From the NCBI GenBank assembly GCA_002344125.1, contig DDTQ01000008.1, forward strand, positions 129,019 to 193,018: a stretch of 64,000 bases of DNA, in the 5' to 3' direction. The first letter of the stretch is position 1, and the number at the start of each line of letters is the position of its first letter. Below are positions 51,836 through 60,320 of this stretch, one piece after another. Below the pieces are notes generated by a model. The model was not told the origin of the DNA. It searched no databases and worked only from the letters and a program-made list of their open reading frames with translations. This DNA is from Ignavibacteria bacterium UBA2360. GTDB lineage: Bacteria; Bacteroidota; Ignavibacteria; Tepidaquicellales; OLB5. Both the position numbers and the translations under genes were made by a program.

Positions 51836-52084
51836 TCACTCTAAAATTTTTGAACTTATTGCTCTATTCATATCATCGCGCATTTCATCAAAACGTTTTA
51901 CCGCGGATTCGATGAACTCCTCATTAATCATTTCCTTCAATTTATCTTCACTTATTACATCAAACTGGTTGAGCTTGAATGTCTGCTCCAGCCCGTCCTG
52001 CTCAAGTTTTACCAGGTATTTCTGATTCCAGAAAAATACCGATATACGGCATTTTGGGTGGTGTATTTCTGCTATAGTTCTCAT
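51836..52084 (-). CDS. Small conserved Bacteroidota protein
   Basis: An 82-aa protein beginning MRTIAEIHHPKCRISVFFWN, then QKYLVKLEQDGLEQTFKLNQ and NEEFIESAVKRFDEM. I recall similar short proteins of unknown function widely in Bacteroidota, with the same AEIxHPxCKIxIFxWN start and KLEQGLLEQTFK centre. The first 13 codons and start region are duplicated at 53402-53441, where they form the start of another gene. Confidence 0.75.
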   Translation of the reverse strand: MRTIAEIHHPKCRISVFFWNQKYLVKLEQDGLEQTFKLNQFDVISEDKLKEMINEEFIESAVKRFDEMRDDMNRAISSKILE

Positions 52085-52089
52085 TTATT
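52050..52089. repeat. 40-bp direct repeat, copy 1 (start of 82-aa gene)
   Basis: Matches 53402-53441 in the same orientation with two mismatches in 40 bp; weaker similarity continues for about 20 bp to the left. It encodes MRTIAEIHHPKC of the 82-aa protein on the minus strand. The two copies bracket the toxin-antitoxin pair and the 52705 gene. Confidence 0.85.
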
Positions 52090-52156
52090 AACAATTTAAC
52101 ATTTTATGTATCATTAATAAATAGCAATTTTAATAAAATTTATTTAAATTTATAGC

Positions 52157-52324
52157 ATGGTGACAGTAATAAAAAAAACCGATACAAAAAGGCAGATTAA
52201 GCGTAAGGTTAAACCAAATGGATATTCCAGTCAGAAGAAGCTTTTTGATGCTAAGAAGTATAATGGAATATTGAAACTTAAGGAAGATCCATTGGAAATA
52301 CAAAAGAAAATGAGAGAAGAGTGA
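52157..52324 (+). CDS. Antitoxin of PIN-domain pair
   Basis: A 55-aa basic protein (MVTVIKKTDTKRQIKRKVKP opening, later KLFDAKKYNGILKLKEDPLE and IQKKMREE). The N-terminus is lysine/arginine-rich and could contact DNA; the C-terminal part resembles toxin-binding tails of VapB-like antitoxins. It ends 8 nt before the PIN gene start, the normal order for a type II antitoxin. Family not identified precisely. Confidence 0.68.
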   Translation: MVTVIKKTDTKRQIKRKVKPNGYSSQKKLFDAKKYNGILKLKEDPLEIQKKMREE

Positions 52325-52332
52325 GGAACTAA

Positions 52333-52689
52333 TTGGTAGTAGATACTAATATCCTCCTAAATCTGCTTAATGAAGATGATAATATCGAATCCCTTTTGAA
52401 CAGAACTCCGGTTTACATATCATACATTACAGAAATTGAGCTTTTAAGCTATCATAATATTTCAGCTTCGGAGTTGAAGAAGATTGAAGCTATGATCGAT
52501 AATTGTACGGTAATTGAAATGAATCACGACATAAAACAGCATGTTATTAATTTAAGAAAGAAGTATCGGGTTAAGGTAAATGATGCAATCATCGCTGCAA
52601 CTTCACTCTATATGGGAATGCCTCTACTAACAGCTGATTCAGGATTCATTAAAATTAAGGAACTGGATCTAAAGTTCTACGAGAAATAA
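52333..52689 (+). CDS. PIN-domain toxin, VapC-like
   Basis: A 118-aa PIN ribonuclease. Acidic metal ligands are D4 (VVDTNILLN), E34/E36 (YITEIELLSY), D84 (VKVNDAIIAATS) and D102 (LLTADSGF), all in the expected order. It should cleave RNA, often tRNA or rRNA, when not bound by antitoxin. The start is TTG 52333. It is paired with the 55-aa upstream gene and sits between 40-bp direct repeats. Confidence 0.88.
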   Translation: MVVDTNILLNLLNEDDNIESLLNRTPVYISYITEIELLSYHNISASELKKIEAMIDNCTVIEMNHDIKQHVINLRKKYRVKVNDAIIAATSLYMGMPLLTADSGFIKIKELDLKFYEK

Positions 52690-52704
52690 TTAAAACTCAT
52701 TGTA

Positions 52705-53436
52705 CTATTCTTCTCTTTTAAAAAAAGTCCATTCGGAAAAAATTCCACCCCTTGCATAGAAACCGTCATCATTAATGTCTTTTATTGAATATTTTAAAAT
52801 CTTTCCTTCTGGTATTAATGTAAATGGTATTTTCATTCGTATTCTGATTCTTTTATTGTATACACTGAATAAATAAAATTTTACTGTTTCGAAGCCAATG
52901 TATGATACTTGTAACAAACCACCAAGATCCTGTCGAGGTATCTTTAGGTAAGCAACACCATCTTTATTACTAGGCATAGAAAGCATTTTTTCACTTCCTT
53001 TCCAATACGCAATAAATGCACTAACGAGCGGACCCACCCCATCTGTTAATTTTAATTCAATATTTATAGTATCATTTATTGAAATAGTGGAATCTGTAAT
53101 CACAAAACTTGATGTATCGAAATCTATTGGTTTATCTTTAAATTGTAAATATAAAGAGCCCATTCCTTGCAAGTAAGTTCCGAAACCAATATCGTTTACA
53201 ATATCATCCCTGTATCTAAATTTAAAGTGTAAGCTATCAAGGATTGTAATTTCTTCGCGATATTCCGAATTGTAAACAGTCTCTCTTGTAAAATGATTAT
53301 ACTTCCATACTGAAACATATTTCCCCGGCTCAATTTTCTGTGCAAATGAAATGTTTGCTATGAAGACTAATGAAAACACAAGAAAAATGCTTAGTATCCG
53401 ACATTTTGCGTGATGTATTTCTGCTATAGTTCTCAT
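52705..53436 (-). CDS. Secreted protein with CarboxypepD_reg-like domain
   Basis: A 243-aa exported protein. After the MRTIAEIHHAKCR leader (a duplicate of the 82-aa gene start) comes a signal-peptide core ILSIFLVFSLVFIANISFAQ, then KIEPGKYVSVWKY. A beta-sandwich segment (SAFIAYWKGSEKMLSMPSNK DGVAYLKIP; LQVSYIGFETVKFYLF) resembles the carboxypeptidase regulatory-like domain. It is a paralogue of the next upstream gene, which shares FAQKIEPG. Its ATG overlaps the stop of that gene (ATGA). The odd N-terminus may have replaced the original start. Confidence 0.72.
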   Translation of the reverse strand: MRTIAEIHHAKCRILSIFLVFSLVFIANISFAQKIEPGKYVSVWKYNHFTRETVYNSEYREEITILDSLHFKFRYRDDIVNDIGFGTYLQGMGSLYLQFKDKPIDFDTSSFVITDSTISINDTINIELKLTDGVGPLVSAFIAYWKGSEKMLSMPSNKDGVAYLKIPRQDLGGLLQVSYIGFETVKFYLFSVYNKRIRIRMKIPFTLIPEGKILKYSIKDINDDGFYARGGIFSEWTFFKREE

Positions 53437-53441
53437 TTATT
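53402..53441. repeat. 40-bp direct repeat, copy 2 (start of 52705 gene)
   Basis: Same orientation as 52050-52089 with two mismatches. It provides the start codon and first 12-13 codons of the secreted protein gene and its last few bases enter the end of the 53433 gene. Confidence 0.85.
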
Positions 53442-54122
53442 CTTATATATAAAATGAGACCAATGGTTCCACTCATCTCTAATAAAGAAATTATTATTTT
53501 CATGAAATCTAAACACAAAACGCAATGTTTTGTTGTTTATATAATGGACCGGTTTTTGTAATTGTTTCAATATAATTTCAAAAGCTTTGCTTAAAGAATC
53601 AGAAATCAAATAGCCGCAGGTTTCATAACCTACATAAGTAAAATTAATTATATATCCATTGTAACTTTTATCAAATTTTAGTTTTGTTTTGCCCTCAGCA
53701 TTCGTTCGTGACCTAATAAAAGTGGTTCGATCGTTACTTTTGTATAAACTTACAATAGCTCCTTCTAAGGGATTGTCATTATCATCAGTAATTTTAAATG
53801 AATAAGTAATTTTATCGGAATTTGTAAAGTATTCATTTGTAATTTTATAACATAAATCAGGATCAATTTTATAATCGTAGTTTGACTCATACAATAAAGT
53901 TAAGATTGAATCTTTCAAAATGTATTTCCCTTTTCCTATCGTTATATCAATATCTGTATGTTCGTAAAACTCAAAAACACTATCTTTATTGAAATTGTAT
54001 ATCTGAGTATATTCGGAAAAAGGATAATTAAGTACATACCTCCCCGGCTCAATTTTCTGGGCAAAAGAAAATTGGTTAGAAAGCAAAATTATAAATATCA
54101 ATAAATAAATTATTCGTTTCAA
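53433..54122 (-). CDS. Secreted protein with CarboxypepD_reg-like domain
   Basis: A 229-aa exported protein. The signal peptide is KRIIYLLIFIILLSNQFSFA, followed by QKIEPGRYVLNYPFSEYTQI. Its central part (FKITDDNDNPLEGAIVSLYK; RTNAEGKTKLKFD; INFTYVGYETCGY) fits a carboxypeptidase regulatory-like beta-sandwich. It is AT-rich and paralogous to 52705. Both termini overlap neighbours by 4 nt, so three genes (MgtC-like, this, and 52705) are translated from one message. Function unknown. Confidence 0.72.
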   Translation of the reverse strand: MKRIIYLLIFIILLSNQFSFAQKIEPGRYVLNYPFSEYTQIYNFNKDSVFEFYEHTDIDITIGKGKYILKDSILTLLYESNYDYKIDPDLCYKITNEYFTNSDKITYSFKITDDNDNPLEGAIVSLYKSNDRTTFIRSRTNAEGKTKLKFDKSYNGYIINFTYVGYETCGYLISDSLSKAFEIILKQLQKPVHYINNKTLRFVFRFHENNNFFIRDEWNHWSHFIYKNK

Positions 54123-55411
54123 TTCATTACCTCCACAATTACTGCCAATACAGCGGTAATCAAAGTTATAATTCCCATGGTCGTACCTGCTAAGATTTTT
54201 GTCTGTCTTTCCGCAAAAGATAATATGTATATCGATTTCAAAATATTATTCGATATTATCGCCTGCAGCGCAGCTCTGCCAAGTGTATCAAGAGGCAGCT
54301 CATACTTTCCCTGGAATATGTTCAGCAAAAACGGGTCAATATCAGTAAATCCTGTTATGAATGATAGTATATCGAGTCCCGATGTGCCGTAATTTGTAAT
54401 AGTATAAGCGGTTACTACACTGAAAAGAATAAAAAGTCCCGCGAACATGAGCGAAACCTTCAGCTCCAGCGGATTTTTATGGGCAGACTGAACGCTATCC
54501 TTGGCATGCGGTTTTTTGCGCAGGTATAATATGAATCCGATTGCCGCAGCAGATGCTATTAAGATACCAAAATACGGCAGCATTTTGTACGCAAGCACGG
54601 AATTGAATATGAACATCAGTATCAGCACACGCAGGTACATCATTGCATTTGCAAAAATTATAGATGCCGCGTAAACACCCGAGCTGCTTTTTACCTCACG
54701 GCTGCGCTTGGATATAATCACTGTTGTAGCCGTTGAGCTGTAAGTACCTCCAAGTATACCGGTTATCAATACCCCCGATTTCCTGAAAAAGTACGTTTGC
54801 AGCAGGTAGCTTAAATATGAAATTGCTGAAACTATCACAACTGTAAGCCATATTTCATATGGCGAGAGGCTTATGTAGGGTATTGTAACATCACGGGGCA
54901 GAATGGGCAATATAACACCGGCGACTATCAGGAATTTTGCAAGGGTTGTGAATTCCTCAATATCTATCTTTTCAGAAATTTGTTTGAAGTACTGCTTGCG
55001 CTCAACAAGTATTAACACTGATACCACGATAAGGACTGTCAGCCATTTTGGCTGTGTGATAAGTATGGGACCGATTGAATAGGTAATAAAAGCCACCAGT
55101 ATTGAGGTCAACCCCCATGCGTTAAAACGCTGAATTTTTGAGAAATAAAAAACGCCCAGCAGAAAAAGCAAAATGATCAAACCTGCGATGAAGAGATAGA
55201 GATTTTGCGGTGAAACAACATACAACAGGAAACCCATAATTCCTATAAACGCAAAGGTTCTATCCGTACCGAAAGAAGGTGATTCAGTTTCATCCTTATC
55301 GGCTTTTTCATCATCGCGCCTTTTGCGCTGCTCAAATCCTATTAACAGTGATAAAAAAAGAGTTATCAGGAAATCGATGAAGAGCTCTGGTATTTGTGAA
55401 ATTATCTCCAT
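54119..55411 (-). CDS. MgtC/SapB-DUF4010 membrane protein
   Basis: A 430-aa protein with about 12 transmembrane helices. The N-terminal MgtC/SapB segment (FLITLFLSLLIGFEQRKRRD; RTFAFIGIMGFLLYVV) is joined to a DUF4010 portion (SGVLITGILGGTYSSTATTV IISKRSRE; FANAMMYLRVLILMFIF). The conserved GGTYSSTATT signature is typical. Such proteins may transport small ions; MgtC itself affects magnesium growth and virulence. First gene of a three-gene minus-strand operon. Confidence 0.86.
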   Translation of the reverse strand: MEIISQIPELFIDFLITLFLSLLIGFEQRKRRDDEKADKDETESPSFGTDRTFAFIGIMGFLLYVVSPQNLYLFIAGLIILLFLLGVFYFSKIQRFNAWGLTSILVAFITYSIGPILITQPKWLTVLIVVSVLILVERKQYFKQISEKIDIEEFTTLAKFLIVAGVILPILPRDVTIPYISLSPYEIWLTVVIVSAISYLSYLLQTYFFRKSGVLITGILGGTYSSTATTVIISKRSREVKSSSGVYAASIIFANAMMYLRVLILMFIFNSVLAYKMLPYFGILIASAAAIGFILYLRKKPHAKDSVQSAHKNPLELKVSLMFAGLFILFSVVTAYTITNYGTSGLDILSFITGFTDIDPFLLNIFQGKYELPLDTLGRAALQAIISNNILKSIYILSFAERQTKILAGTTMGIITLITAVLAVIVEVMN

Positions 55412-55597
55412 TTCGTTAGTTAAACATAGCTTTTAGACTCTAAGTTTTCAAGGGTAATTGGGAAAACATATTGTGAGTCTTGTTATATTAATATTTTTCT
55501 CTTTTAACCCTTGCGTAATCTCACTAAATTTGTAAATAGTCAAAGTATATAGACCTGCCAGGTTTTTAAAACCTCGCAGGTCTGCAATTATAAAACT

Positions 55598-57253
55598 ATG
55601 GAACTTACAGGCAACATCGTTGATGTTTTAAACAGGAAAATTTTTCCGGGAAAAATTACGTTCGAAAATGGAGTAATTACTAAAATTGACCGAACAGGCG
55701 AAGATATAGATCCTTCACATGCGCTCAGTATGACGGGACCATTCATAATGCCCGGATTCATTGACGCTCATGTTCATGTGGAAAGCTCTATGCTTATTCC
55801 ATCTGAATTTGCACGGCTTGCCGTGCTGCACGGCACAGTTGCCACGGTATCGGATCCCCATGAAATTGGTAATGTTCTCGGACTCGATGGTGTTAGGTAC
55901 ATGATAAATAACGGCAAAAAAGTGCCGTTCAAATTCTATTTCGGCGCACCTTCATGTGTACCTGCTACAACATTTGAAACTGCAGGTGCTGTTATTTCGG
56001 CTGAAGATATCAAAAGACTTTTTGAAGTAGACGGCTTAAAATATCTTAGTGAGATGATGAACTACCCGGGTGTACTGCACCGTGACCCGTTGGTAATGGA
56101 TAAGATCAATATCGCTCATAGTTTAGGCAGACCCGTTGACGGGCATGCGCCGGGACTAAAAGGTGAGGACGCAAAGAAATATATAGAAGCAGGAATATCA
56201 ACTGACCATGAGTGCTTTACACTTGATGAAGCCTTGAGCAAAATAGTGTACGGAATGAAAATTCTTATCCGCGAAGGCTCCGCCGCTAAAAACTATGAAG
56301 CCCTGCATCCGCTGCTTGGCTCTCATCCTCAAATGGTAATGTTCTGCAGCGATGATAAACATCCCAACGATCTTGTTGTAAGCCAGATAGATGAACATGT
56401 GCGGAGTTCTGTAAAATACGGGTATGGTCTGTTTGATATTCTTACTGCCGCATGTGTGAACCCGGTTAAGCATTATAAGCTTGATGTCGGGCTGCTTCAG
56501 CCAGGTGATGCAGCGGATCTTATTGTTGTAAATAACTTAACTGATTTTAAGGTTTTAAAAACATTTATAAACGGGCAATTGGTTGCAGAAGAAGGGAAGT
56601 CTCTGATAGAAAGAGTCCCTGCGGAAATTGTAAATAATTTTAATACTACACGGAAATCACCCGGTGATTTTTCCGTGAATGCCCGTAATGACGGTGCTCC
56701 CGTTATCAGGGTTATTAAAGCACTCGAAGGACAGCTCATTACTGAAGAGCTTCATGAACCGGCGAAGCTTTTTGACGCGAAGCTGGTATCCAATACTGCA
56801 AACGATGTTCTTAAGATGACAGTTGTATGCAGGTATAACAATGAAAAACCGGCTATTGGATTTATCAGGAATTTCGGGTTAAAACGGGGAGCCATTGCTT
56901 CATGCGTGGGACATGATTCACATAACATTATTGCCGTTGGTGTGAGTGATGAAGATATCTGTAATGCCGTAAACGGCATTATAGATTACAAAGGCGGCAT
57001 ATCCGCTGCATTTGATAATAATGTTGAAGTATTGCCATTGCCCGTTGCGGGTATCATGACAAATGAAGATGGATACACTATTGCAGAAAAATATACCAGG
57101 CTTGACGCTATGGCAAAGGAGCTTGGTACGTTTCTGCACGCACCGTTTATGACATTATCATTTATGGCGCTTCTTGTTATTCCCCAGCTGAAACTAAGCG
57201 ATAAGGGTCTGTTTGACGGCAGTAAATTTGAGTTTGTGGATCTGTTTGTATGA
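55598..57253 (+). CDS. ade: Adenine deaminase
   Basis: It deaminates adenine to hypoxanthine in purine salvage. At 551 aa it matches the bacterial Ade family of the amidohydrolase superfamily. Metal-binding motif PGFIDAHVHVESSMLIPSEF, then GTVATVSDPHEIGNVLG, GHAPGLKGEDAKKYIEAGI, MVMFCSDDKHPNDLV, and the C-terminal VGHDSHNIIAVGVSDEDI are all characteristic. A TAAATTTG at 55525-55532 is a possible -7 element but lacks a clear TTG partner. Confidence 0.93.
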   Translation: MELTGNIVDVLNRKIFPGKITFENGVITKIDRTGEDIDPSHALSMTGPFIMPGFIDAHVHVESSMLIPSEFARLAVLHGTVATVSDPHEIGNVLGLDGVRYMINNGKKVPFKFYFGAPSCVPATTFETAGAVISAEDIKRLFEVDGLKYLSEMMNYPGVLHRDPLVMDKINIAHSLGRPVDGHAPGLKGEDAKKYIEAGISTDHECFTLDEALSKIVYGMKILIREGSAAKNYEALHPLLGSHPQMVMFCSDDKHPNDLVVSQIDEHVRSSVKYGYGLFDILTAACVNPVKHYKLDVGLLQPGDAADLIVVNNLTDFKVLKTFINGQLVAEEGKSLIERVPAEIVNNFNTTRKSPGDFSVNARNDGAPVIRVIKALEGQLITEELHEPAKLFDAKLVSNTANDVLKMTVVCRYNNEKPAIGFIRNFGLKRGAIASCVGHDSHNIIAVGVSDEDICNAVNGIIDYKGGISAAFDNNVEVLPLPVAGIMTNEDGYTIAEKYTRLDAMAKELGTFLHAPFMTLSFMALLVIPQLKLSDKGLFDGSKFEFVDLFV

Positions 57254-57555
57254 AGTAGTTCACGCGCGATTGGACTACATTTGCGAGCGTAGCGAAGCAA
57301 TCCCATAAATTGTTTTAAGATTGCCGCGTCGAATTTTCCTGAGGAAAATTCTCCTCGCAAAAGTTACATACTAATTATGTAACCCCGCTCTTTAGAGCAG
57401 GGGATCAGAGAAGAAAAAAAATAAGGGACTTTAGTCCCTGTTTAGTGATTTTATTATAATAGCCACGACCTAAAGGTCGTGGCAATGAAAATTAAGTTTG
57501 CCCGTTGTTGGTCTTGCCAGACTAGTTTATAAGTTGGCCAACAACTAAATAAAAT
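57254..57555. repeat. Palindrome-rich intergenic stretch before GNAT
   Basis: No gene is seen in these 302 bp. They hold a TTGCGAGCGTAGCGAAGCAA-like element (about 57280-57330), CCCCGCTC-TTTA-GAGCAGGGG (57383-57403), AGGGAC-TTTA-GTCCCT (57424-57439) and CCACGACC-TAAA-GGTCGTGG (57463-57482). The last three share a TTTA/TAAA tetraloop with the palindromes at 5031-5085. Confidence 0.8.
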
Positions 57556-58080
57556 TTGCATACATTCACATTAAATAATATAAGTTACACCATCAGACTC
57601 TTTAATGAATCCATGGATTCGGTTGAGGAACTAACCTCGCTGCTTCACCGTGCTTATAAACGACTTGCTGATATGGGTCTGAATTTTGTTGCCACATATC
57701 AATCAGTGGAATTCACAAGAAATTATTTTAAAAAGGGGGAATGTTACATACTTGAATCCGGAGGCAAACTTGCCGGTACAGTTTTTTATTATACATCAAT
57801 GTGGAATGACGCGCCGGAAATTTATAAGGATCCCGATTCCGTTTTGATCGGCAAGTTTGCGGTTGAACCCGGATTGCAAAAGCTGGGTCTGGGAGCAAAA
57901 CTTATGGATCTTGTGGAATCACTTGCCCGCGAAAGAAACAAAAAACGTGTTGTGCTTGATACATCAGAAAAAGCCCTGCACCTGATAGATTACTATAAAA
58001 AGCGCGGATACGAATACAAACATCACTGGCAATGGCCGGATGTAAATTATAAGAGTGTAATCCTTAGCAAAGAATTGTAA
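57556..58080 (+). CDS. GNAT family N-acetyltransferase
   Basis: A 174-aa acetyltransferase. IRLFNESMDSVEELTSLLHR begins it; SVLIGKFAVEPGLQKLGLGA contains the Q/RxxGxG/A acetyl-CoA loop (about 100), and KRVVLDTSEKALHLIDYYKK RGYEY closes the fold. Acceptor unknown. The start is TTG 57556. It is preceded by TTTA-loop palindromes, as is the GNAT at 5102. Confidence 0.85.
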   Translation: MHTFTLNNISYTIRLFNESMDSVEELTSLLHRAYKRLADMGLNFVATYQSVEFTRNYFKKGECYILESGGKLAGTVFYYTSMWNDAPEIYKDPDSVLIGKFAVEPGLQKLGLGAKLMDLVESLARERNKKRVVLDTSEKALHLIDYYKKRGYEYKHHWQWPDVNYKSVILSKEL

Positions 58081-58099
58081 CTTTTTGCTTTGTCATTGC

Positions 58100-58157
58100 T
58101 CCCCTCCTTTTTTAAGGAGGAGAAGAGCCCCGCTGGCAAGCGGGGCGAGGGGTGGTA
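58100..58157. repeat. CTCCCCTCC palindromic element
   Basis: CTCCTTTTTTAAGGAG and GCCCCGCT-GGCA-AGCGGGGC (58127-58146) hairpins within a C/G-rich element ending GAGGGGTGGTAAC. It is related to the CACCCC families elsewhere in the window and lies between the GNAT and PaiB-like genes. Confidence 0.75.
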
Positions 58158-58197
58158 ACAGAATCAAATAGATTAATCCAAAAATCCGGGCAGCTAA

Positions 58198-58812
58198 ATG
58201 TACACACCCAAACATTTTGAAGTAAAAGATAAAGTTAAGCTGGTTGAATTCATGAAAGAGTACAACTTCGGGACTCTTGTGAATTCCGCAAAGAAAAAAT
58301 ATTGGGCAACGCACCTGCCTTTCCTTGTTGAAGAATCAAATGGGATGATCATACTTAAAGCGCACATGGCTAAGGCAAATCCGCAATGGGCAAATTTTAA
58401 ACAGGATGAAGATGTGCTGGTAATATTTCAGGAACCGCATGCGTATATATCGCCAGGGTTATACGAAGGTCCGGTGAGTGTACCAACCTGGAATTACATA
58501 GCAGTGCACGCCTACGGCGTGCCGCAAATTCTGCCTTCTATAGAGGAGAAAATTTCACTTCTTGAAGCATCGTTTGAAGTATTTGAATCAGCTTACAGTG
58601 AACAATGGGAGACCCTGCCTGAAAATTACAGGAATGAATTGCTGAATGGAATTGTCGCTTTCAGCATAAAAGTGAAAGATATCGAAGGAAAGTTTAAGCT
58701 GAGCCAGAACAGGACTGAAGTTGACCGGGAAAATATCATAAGAACTCTGGGCGCAAAAAGCGACAAAGTTAAGAGTGATATAGCCGGATTTATGCAAAAA
58801 AGAGAAAAATAG
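58198..58812 (+). CDS. FMN-binding negative regulator, PaiB-like
   Basis: A 204-aa split-barrel flavin-binding protein. MYTPKHFEVKDKVKLVEFMK, ATHLPFLVEES, LKAHMAKANPQWANF, EPHAYISPGLYE and VPTWNYIAVHAYG are hallmarks of PaiB/transcriptional-regulator-type FMN proteins. In Bacillus, PaiB affects protease and sporulation gene expression; here binding of FMN or haem is inferred. Stands alone. Confidence 0.88.
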   Translation: MYTPKHFEVKDKVKLVEFMKEYNFGTLVNSAKKKYWATHLPFLVEESNGMIILKAHMAKANPQWANFKQDEDVLVIFQEPHAYISPGLYEGPVSVPTWNYIAVHAYGVPQILPSIEEKISLLEASFEVFESAYSEQWETLPENYRNELLNGIVAFSIKVKDIEGKFKLSQNRTEVDRENIIRTLGAKSDKVKSDIAGFMQKREK

Positions 58813-58955
58813 GCTCTGTAACCCCTGTAAAAACATTCAATTATTTTATTTTTTTCCTAACGTCTTTAAGGTATTCCTACATTGCAATAATTAGTTTATT
58901 TTACAGGAATTAAAAAGATAAAATATTGCAATTAGCAAACTTTGTGGAGTACGAT

Positions 58956-59168
58956 ATGGCTAAAAACAACCAGCCAAAAACAGTTCTGGCATCTCGAAAT
59001 ACGTCTATTATATCTGTGGCTGAATCTTTGCTTAACGATGCGGGTATTATTTATCAGATCAGCAAAAACGGCGTTACTGAGATCCAGGTGACAGGCGATG
59101 AAAATATCCTTAACGCGAGGAAGATTCTGATAGATCTTGAAGAACTGGATTTCCACGATAACAGGTAA
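58956..59168 (+). CDS. DUF2007-like protein
   Basis: A 70-aa protein from ATG 58956, supported by GGAG at 58946-58949. KTVLASRNTSIISVAESLLN, DAGIIYQISKNGVTEIQVTG and NARKILIDLEELD match the short DUF2007 fold, related to the longer 30443 gene. The in-frame start at 58926 would add 10 residues without support. Followed by a terminator. Function unknown. Confidence 0.72.
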   Translation: MAKNNQPKTVLASRNTSIISVAESLLNDAGIIYQISKNGVTEIQVTGDENILNARKILIDLEELDFHDNR

Positions 59169-59214
59169 TATAAGTAAATATGTTTCAGTTTAAGAAATAA
59201 GTTTTTAAATTTAC

Positions 59215-59240
59215 AGCGGAGTTCAGCTCCGCTTTTTTTA
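59215..59240 (+). terminator. Rho-independent terminator after DUF2007 gene
   Basis: AGCGGAG (59215-59221) and CTCCGCT (59227-59233) form a 7-bp stem with loop TTCAG and a following run of seven or more T. Confidence 0.85.
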
Positions 59241-59284
59241 TGCCCTCCGTTAAACTGATTTTTTAAATCCGTAATTCTAATACA

Positions 59285-60283
59285 ATGAAAAAAATTCTCA
59301 TTTTAGGCGGCACGGGATTTGTCGGCAGGATACTTACCGAAAACCTGATAAAACTTGATATCCACCCTGTTCTTTTCAATCGCGGGAAACGCTCGCCCGG
59401 AATTTTCCCCGAGCTCAGGCACTTAACAGGGGATAGGCTGAACCTCGAAGAAATAAAACAAATAGCCGGCGAAAGCTGGGATGTTGTAATTGATTTCAGT
59501 TGTATGTTTCCGGTGAATCTGGATGAAATTACCGGGATGCTGGAAGGAAAAGTTGGCAGGTACATTTTTATATCTACCGCAAGTGTGTATCCTATGAATG
59601 ATCCTGAATTCTGGAAGCAGCCTGTGAAAGAGGATGCTGAAACCCTGCCTTGCACACCTGAACAGAAAGTTGACCCGGATGTCAATTCAACCTACGGTGA
59701 AAAAAAGGCTGAGTGTGAACGGATCCTGCTGGGCAAAGAGTGGCTGGATTCAATAATCTTCCGGCCGGGTCTTATCTATGGAAGGTACGATTATACAGAC
59801 AGGTTCTACTATTGGCTTTACAAGGTTCATAACAATAAAAAAATTTTGCTGCCTGATGGCGGTAAAGAAAGTTTCACTGCGACATTCAGCGAGGATTTTG
59901 CTGAGCTGATCCGTGCCGCCATAGATGTAAGCACACATGATAAAGTATATAATGCCGCTACTCATAAACCCGTTACACTGAAAGAATATATCAATGATGC
60001 GTCTGTGCTGCTGGGTAAAACTCCCGAGTTAATTAATGTAACTCCGCAATTCATTGAAGAAAATAAGATACAGCCGTGGGCAGATCTGCCTGTTTGGGTC
60101 GGAGCTATGAACATGTGGCTCGATAATTCAAAAGCCGAAAAAGATTTCCCGGTGTTCTTCCATAACTTCAATGAAAGCGTTAAACGCTGTGTGGATTATT
60201 ACACATCAATCGGTTGGAAATCACCAATAACCGGATTATCGGATGAAAGAGAAAGTGAATTGTTAATAAGGGCTCACGCTTAA
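59285..60283 (+). CDS. NAD-dependent epimerase/dehydratase
   Basis: A 332-aa extended SDR. KKILILGGTGFVGRILTENL binds NAD at the N-terminus, VVIDFSCMFPVN follows, then ISTASVYPMNDPEFWK, STYGEKKAECERIL with YxxxK, and FRPGLIYGRYDYTDRFYYWL. The late TFSEDFAELIRAAIDVSTHD suggests a sugar-nucleotide or RNA-binding cousin of the epimerases (CSP41-like group). Substrate unknown. The gene ends before the repeat-rich 60.3 kb region. Confidence 0.83.
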   Translation: MKKILILGGTGFVGRILTENLIKLDIHPVLFNRGKRSPGIFPELRHLTGDRLNLEEIKQIAGESWDVVIDFSCMFPVNLDEITGMLEGKVGRYIFISTASVYPMNDPEFWKQPVKEDAETLPCTPEQKVDPDVNSTYGEKKAECERILLGKEWLDSIIFRPGLIYGRYDYTDRFYYWLYKVHNNKKILLPDGGKESFTATFSEDFAELIRAAIDVSTHDKVYNAATHKPVTLKEYINDASVLLGKTPELINVTPQFIEENKIQPWADLPVWVGAMNMWLDNSKAEKDFPVFFHNFNESVKRCVDYYTSIGWKSPITGLSDERESELLIRAHA

Positions 60284-60320
60284 TAGATTTTTTCAAATGA
60301 CTCTTTAAAATCTTAAACGA

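Noticed and set aside
55525..55532. Promoter of adenine deaminase (TAAATTTG)
   Set aside because: No TTG lies 19-21 nt upstream, so it was not listed as a feature.
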